Positions 60,704 through 64,000 of a DNA stretch of 64,000 nucleotides are shown here, piece after piece. This DNA is from Pedobacter kyungheensis. Lineage in GTDB: Bacteria; Bacteroidota; Bacteroidia; Sphingobacteriales; Sphingobacteriaceae. The translations under genes were made by a program, and so were the position numbers. Each line of letters starts with the position of its first letter. Position 1 is the stretch's first letter. The stretch lies in the NCBI RefSeq assembly GCF_000812965.1, contig NZ_JSYN01000010.1, positions 1 to 64,000 on the forward strand, given 5' to 3'. Under the pieces are notes generated by a model. That model ran no database searches and was not told where the DNA came from. It saw nothing but the letters and a program-made list of their open reading frames with translations.

Positions 60704-61120
60704 ATGGCACAAAATAAAACCACCGAAAATGAGTTAAGTGTTACTGACTTTATCAATACCGTACCAATTGAAACCAAACGCACAGATTGTTTTGCCTTAT
60801 CTCACATTATAACCGAAACAACAGGCTTTAAAGCTAAAATGTGGGGCACCGCAATTGTTGGTTTTGGCAGTTATCACTATAAGTATGAAAGTGGCCGCGA
60901 AGGTGATGCTCCCCTGGTTGGGTTCTCGCCGCGTAAAGATGCCATTGCACTTTATCTATCAGCACATTTTAAAAACCGCGATGAGCTGCTGGCCAGATTT
61001 GGCAAACATAAAACAGCCAAAGCCTGCGTTTATGTAAAAAAAATGAGCGATATCGACATTCCGGTACTCAGGGAAATGATCCTCAATTCTGTAGCACATA
61101 TCCAAAGCTTGTATCCTTAA
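60704..61120 (+). CDS. DUF1801 domain protein
   Basis: 138 aa soluble protein. DUF1801 (YdhG-like) block at about 25-130: LSHIITETTGFKAKMWGTAIVGFGSYHYKY and PLVGFSPRKDAIALYLSAHF, DELLARFGKHKTAKACVYVKKMSDID. The fold is thought to resemble frataxin-like domains. No activity known. Divergent from the HTH regulator gene with two inverted repeats in between. Confidence 0.88.
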   Translation: MAQNKTTENELSVTDFINTVPIETKRTDCFALSHIITETTGFKAKMWGTAIVGFGSYHYKYESGREGDAPLVGFSPRKDAIALYLSAHFKNRDELLARFGKHKTAKACVYVKKMSDIDIPVLREMILNSVAHIQSLYP

Positions 61121-61252
61121 GCTTTTCAAAATGCTGGTTAAGGCTGGCCAACCTTCATGGCTTTGTAAAATGATGTAAATAAGAAGTTACGCTATACATC
61201 CTTATTTTTTACAATATTTGATTATTCCTTATTTCGAACAAACTAACTGGAA

Positions 61253-63670
61253 ATGATTAAAAAACTACACCTCTATTTATGGATAGCGGGCGCCTGCATT
61301 TCACTGCAAGCAGCTGCGCAGGATGCGGTAAGTTACCGAACCCCGCCAAAAGAAATTGCCGATTTATTACTGGCCAAACCTACACCTGGTGTGAGCATAG
61401 GCGGCAAAGCCGAATGGATCTTATTCAGCGAACGGAATTCTTATCCATCTGTAGAAGAGCTGGCCATGCCCGAATACCGGATTGCCGGTTTAAGGCTAAA
61501 CCCGAACAATTATTCGCCCAGCAGGCAAACGTATATTAATAATTTTAGCCTTAAAAACATCAAGTCTAATCAAACCTTTGCAGTTACAGGCTTGCCCACA
61601 CCTTTGTTTGCAGGCAACGTCAGCTGGAACCCATCTCAAAACAAAATTGCCTTTACGCAGACCACACAAAAGGGAGTTGATCTTTATATAATTGATCTGG
61701 CAACCAAAAAAGCAACAAAAACCAACAAGACTTATTTAAACGTAGTTTTAGGTAGCGGTATTACCTGGTTAAACGATAATACCGTAATTTACCGTACCGC
61801 AACAAAACCTGCAAACACTGCACCAGCCAAACCACTAATGCCTAAGGGGCCAACCATTCAGCAAAACCTGGGTAAAGCGGCACCTAGTGTTACTTATCAG
61901 GATTTGATTAAATCGCCTTTTGATGAGCAACTGTTTGAGTTCTTTGCTACTTCGCAGCTGGTAAAAAATACGGCAGGAGTAGAAACCCCAGTAGGCAAAC
62001 CTGCTATTTATGGTTCAGTTAGCTTATCGCCAGATAAGAACTACATGCTGATTGAAACCATTCGCAAGCCATTTTCTTATCTGGTTTCGGCATTTGGTTT
62101 TCCATCAACTGTTTCCATTACCGATTTAACAGGCAAAACGGTTAAAGTAATTGCCGAACTGCCCTCATCAGAAGGCACGCCATCGGGCTATGATAATGCC
62201 CAAAACGTAGCACACGGATTTGACTGGCGCGATGATGAAGCGGCAACACTGGTGTGGTCTAAACCTTTAGACAGTGGTTTAATTAAAAAAGATGTTCCTT
62301 ATCACGATGCCGTATATGCCCTAAGTGCACCATTTACCGGCACAGAAAAAGAACTGTTTAAAACCAAAACACGTTTCCGCGGCATACAATGGGGCGATGC
62401 TAACCTGGCCCTAATTATGGAAGGCCTCCGCAGTAAACAAAGCAGTACTGTAAGTCGTTATAACCCAACAACTGGTGCCGTAGAAGAGTTATACAGCAGA
62501 AACCAAACCGATGCCTATGGCAATCCGGGTTCTCCGGTAACGGCTAAAAATAAGTATGGCCGTCAGGTGATTAAAACTGTAGATAACGGCACCAAATTAC
62601 TGATGAATAACCCGGTTGGCTCTTCAGAAAAAGGAGATTTACCTTTTCTGGCTAAGTTTGACCTCGCTACTAAAAAAAATGAAATTATCTGGCGCAGTGC
62701 CGAAGGTACCTTTGAGTATGTGAGCGAAGTAATTGACCCTGATAAACTGGTGTTACTTACCCGTAAAGAAAGTCAGAAGCTGGTTCCGAATTATTTTATC
62801 AAAAACCTGATACTCCGGGTTGCCGACAGGCCGATAACGGATTTCAGCAATCCATATCCATCTTTAGCAGGTATTACCAAAGAAAAGATTTCGTACAAGC
62901 GTGCCGATGGAGTTGATTTAACGGGCGATTTGTATTTACCAAAAGGATACAACAAAGAAAAAGACGGTCCCTTACCGGCTTTGATCTGGGCTTACCCACG
63001 CGAATTTAACTCTGCTGCAGATGCAGCTCAAATACGTGGATCGAAAGATAAGTTTACCACCATTAGCTGGGCTTCGCCTATATTTTGGGTAACCCGTGGT
63101 TATGCTGTTTTAGATAATGCCGAAATGCCTATCGTTGCCAAAGACGGTAAAAAACCGAATGATACTTTTGTAGATCAGCTACAGTTAAATGCCGAAGCAG
63201 CCATTAATAAACTGGCAGATTTAGGTGTAGGCGACAAAAAACGCATGGCTGTTGGTGGCCACAGTTATGGTGCTTTTATGACCGCTAATTTACTGGCCCA
63301 TACCAATCTTTTTGCAGCAGGTATTGCACGCAGTGGTGCATACAACCGTACACTCACCCCATTTGGTTTCCAAAACGAAGAACGTACCTACTGGCAGGCA
63401 CCTCAGCTGTATTACGAAATGAGTCCGTTTAGTTATGCCGATAAAATTAAAACACCTTTGTTATTAATACACGGCGATTCTGACGATAACCCCGGCACCT
63501 TCCCGATTAACAGCGAGCGTTTGTTTAACGCCATTAAAGGAGCAGGCGGCACTACCCGTTTTGTATTTTTACCTTACGAAGCACACAGCTATCGTGGCAG
63601 AGAAAACCTGTTACACATGTTGTGGGAGCAAGACCAATGGCTGGAAAAATATGTAAAAAACAAAAAATAA
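61253..63670 (+). CDS. S9 family serine peptidase (prolyl oligopeptidase/acylaminoacyl peptidase-like)
   Basis: 805 aa. Signal peptide 1-22 (LWIAGACISLQAAAQ), so periplasmic. N-terminal seven-bladed propeller (about 60-545), then an alpha/beta-hydrolase domain (about 555-805) with nucleophile S671 in GGHSYGAF, an Asp in HGDSDDN (742-746) and H778 in YEAHSYRG. Cleaves short peptides. A large Ala/Pro-rich insertion (NTAPAKPLMPKGPTIQQNL, about 185-205) sits in the propeller. Terminator follows. Confidence 0.94.
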   Translation: MIKKLHLYLWIAGACISLQAAAQDAVSYRTPPKEIADLLLAKPTPGVSIGGKAEWILFSERNSYPSVEELAMPEYRIAGLRLNPNNYSPSRQTYINNFSLKNIKSNQTFAVTGLPTPLFAGNVSWNPSQNKIAFTQTTQKGVDLYIIDLATKKATKTNKTYLNVVLGSGITWLNDNTVIYRTATKPANTAPAKPLMPKGPTIQQNLGKAAPSVTYQDLIKSPFDEQLFEFFATSQLVKNTAGVETPVGKPAIYGSVSLSPDKNYMLIETIRKPFSYLVSAFGFPSTVSITDLTGKTVKVIAELPSSEGTPSGYDNAQNVAHGFDWRDDEAATLVWSKPLDSGLIKKDVPYHDAVYALSAPFTGTEKELFKTKTRFRGIQWGDANLALIMEGLRSKQSSTVSRYNPTTGAVEELYSRNQTDAYGNPGSPVTAKNKYGRQVIKTVDNGTKLLMNNPVGSSEKGDLPFLAKFDLATKKNEIIWRSAEGTFEYVSEVIDPDKLVLLTRKESQKLVPNYFIKNLILRVADRPITDFSNPYPSLAGITKEKISYKRADGVDLTGDLYLPKGYNKEKDGPLPALIWAYPREFNSAADAAQIRGSKDKFTTISWASPIFWVTRGYAVLDNAEMPIVAKDGKKPNDTFVDQLQLNAEAAINKLADLGVGDKKRMAVGGHSYGAFMTANLLAHTNLFAAGIARSGAYNRTLTPFGFQNEERTYWQAPQLYYEMSPFSYADKIKTPLLLIHGDSDDNPGTFPINSERLFNAIKGAGGTTRFVFLPYEAHSYRGRENLLHMLWEQDQWLEKYVKNKK

Positions 63671-63693
63671 ATTTCTCTCTACCTTTATCGATT

Positions 63694-63726
63694 AAAGTGC
63701 CTCCATGTGGGGCACTTTTTTTGTTA
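63694..63726 (+). terminator. Rho-independent terminator of the S9 peptidase gene
   Basis: AAAGTGCCTC (63694-63703), loop CATGT, GGGGCACTTT (63709-63718) with one T-G pair, followed by T8. Confidence 0.85.
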
Positions 63727-63799
63727 TTTTTTCCCATGGTGTCAGATATTTCTATCTAACATTGATGCATTCCAAAATCCAATATTTCAGCGGCCATCT

Positions 63800-63819
63800 G
63801 TCAGCTGGCAACAGCTGAC
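63800..63819. repeat. Perfect 8-bp hairpin related to the one at 13288
   Basis: GTCAGCTG, loop GCAA, CAGCTGAC. The centre AGCTGGCAACAGCT differs by one base from AGCTGGTAACAGCT at 13293-13306. A candidate REP-like family. Confidence 0.5.
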
Positions 63820-63954
63820 TGCACATCTATTCCTGCCCGCGCGCGTCACGCTAAGCTCATTGCCCTCTGCACCTTGCACAATGCCATTTCACTTTAAAAC
63901 CTTACATTTATACTATAACATTGAACATTAGCCCTACTTATTTGTTAAGCCATT

Positions 63955-64000
63955 ATGGACTACATAGACTATTATAAAATTCTCGATTTAAAGAAAGATG
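63955..64000 (+). CDS. DnaJ-domain protein, 5' end only
   Basis: 15 complete codons before the window ends: MDYIDYYKILDLKKD. The DYYKIL(D/G)L pattern is the first helix of a J domain, as at the start of CbpA or DnaJ proteins, which stimulate DnaK ATPase. The MDY-I-DYYK start is the common form for CbpA-like 'curved DNA-binding' co-chaperones in Bacteroidota. The rest is outside the window. Confidence 0.75.
   Translation, partial: MDYIDYYKILDLKKD

Noticed and set aside
63707-63931. 74-codon plus-strand frame after the S9 peptidase
   Set aside because: It starts inside the terminator stem and spans a hairpin repeat; composition is not protein-like.
1-64000. CRISPR array, tRNA or rRNA genes, prophage or integrative element
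   Set aside because: No regularly spaced repeats, cloverleaf-like tRNA ends, rRNA-like segments, integrase or transposase frames were seen on either strand.

Overview
This 64 kb window is chromosomal DNA of a Bacteroidota bacterium, most likely Sphingobacteriaceae and probably Pedobacter-like. The signs are a SusC/SusD pair run by a FecI/FecR-type sigma/anti-sigma switch, a T9SS 'gliding motility' C-terminal sorting domain, DUF5606, DUF3667 and DUF1801 proteins, a family-typical 'asparagine synthetase B' look-alike, TAnnTTTG-type -7 promoter boxes, and an almost complete absence of Shine-Dalgarno sequences. I saw no rRNA, tRNA, CRISPR array, integrase, transposase or phage gene.

Layout. 0-4.6 kb: a DUF2007 zinc-ribbon protein, a GH1 beta-glucosidase and a large secreted PKD protein. 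4.7-12.8 kb: a minus-strand block of four export-type proteins resembling Planctomycetes families (c-heme/DUF1549/DUF1553 protein, DUF1501 Tat lipoprotein, Tat-exported TIM-barrel epimerase-like protein, membrane cytochrome with leucine-rich repeats), with a divergent AraC regulator. 12.8-24.7 kb: mostly housekeeping (membrane MutS-like ATPase, RlmH, DUF5606, cyclophilin, lpxK-PNP-porin operon, sterol desaturase-like protein). 24.8-31.1 kb: a tetR-tolC-adaptor-RND efflux operon with two copies of a 15-bp operator. 31.3-35.3 kb: pruA, a LuxR regulator and small membrane proteins. 35.9-45.5 kb: a polysaccharide utilisation locus (sigma, FecR, SusC, SusD, then a GH95 enzyme). 45.6-53.3 kb: a small hydrophilic protein, a carbonic anhydrase-SulP transporter pair, an acyl-CoA carboxylase, MFS, GNAT and M42 peptidase. 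53.5-64 kb: regulatory genes (PAS protein, a degenerate sigma/anti-sigma pair, an ECF sigma factor, a response regulator and histidine kinase), a secreted Gfo/Idh oxidoreductase, an HTH regulator/DUF1801 divergent pair, an S9 peptidase and the start of a DnaJ-family gene at the right edge.

How the parts work together. Several modules look self-contained. In the PUL, FecR and the STN domain of SusC should couple substrate uptake to sigma-factor release, and GH95 would act on fucose- or galactose-capped glycans. In the efflux operon TetR probably represses its own promoter. In the 4.7-12.8 kb block an AraC sensor probably controls exported heme proteins and sugar-active enzymes whose substrate is unknown; this is the least described system in the window. 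Intergenic regions carry several families of palindromic or reiterated elements (pairs of perfect hairpins, an AAGATTGCTTC...TCGCAATGACG element present twice, low-complexity word-repeat tracts) that look like dispersed repeats. All calls are from reading the sequence; no database search was run.
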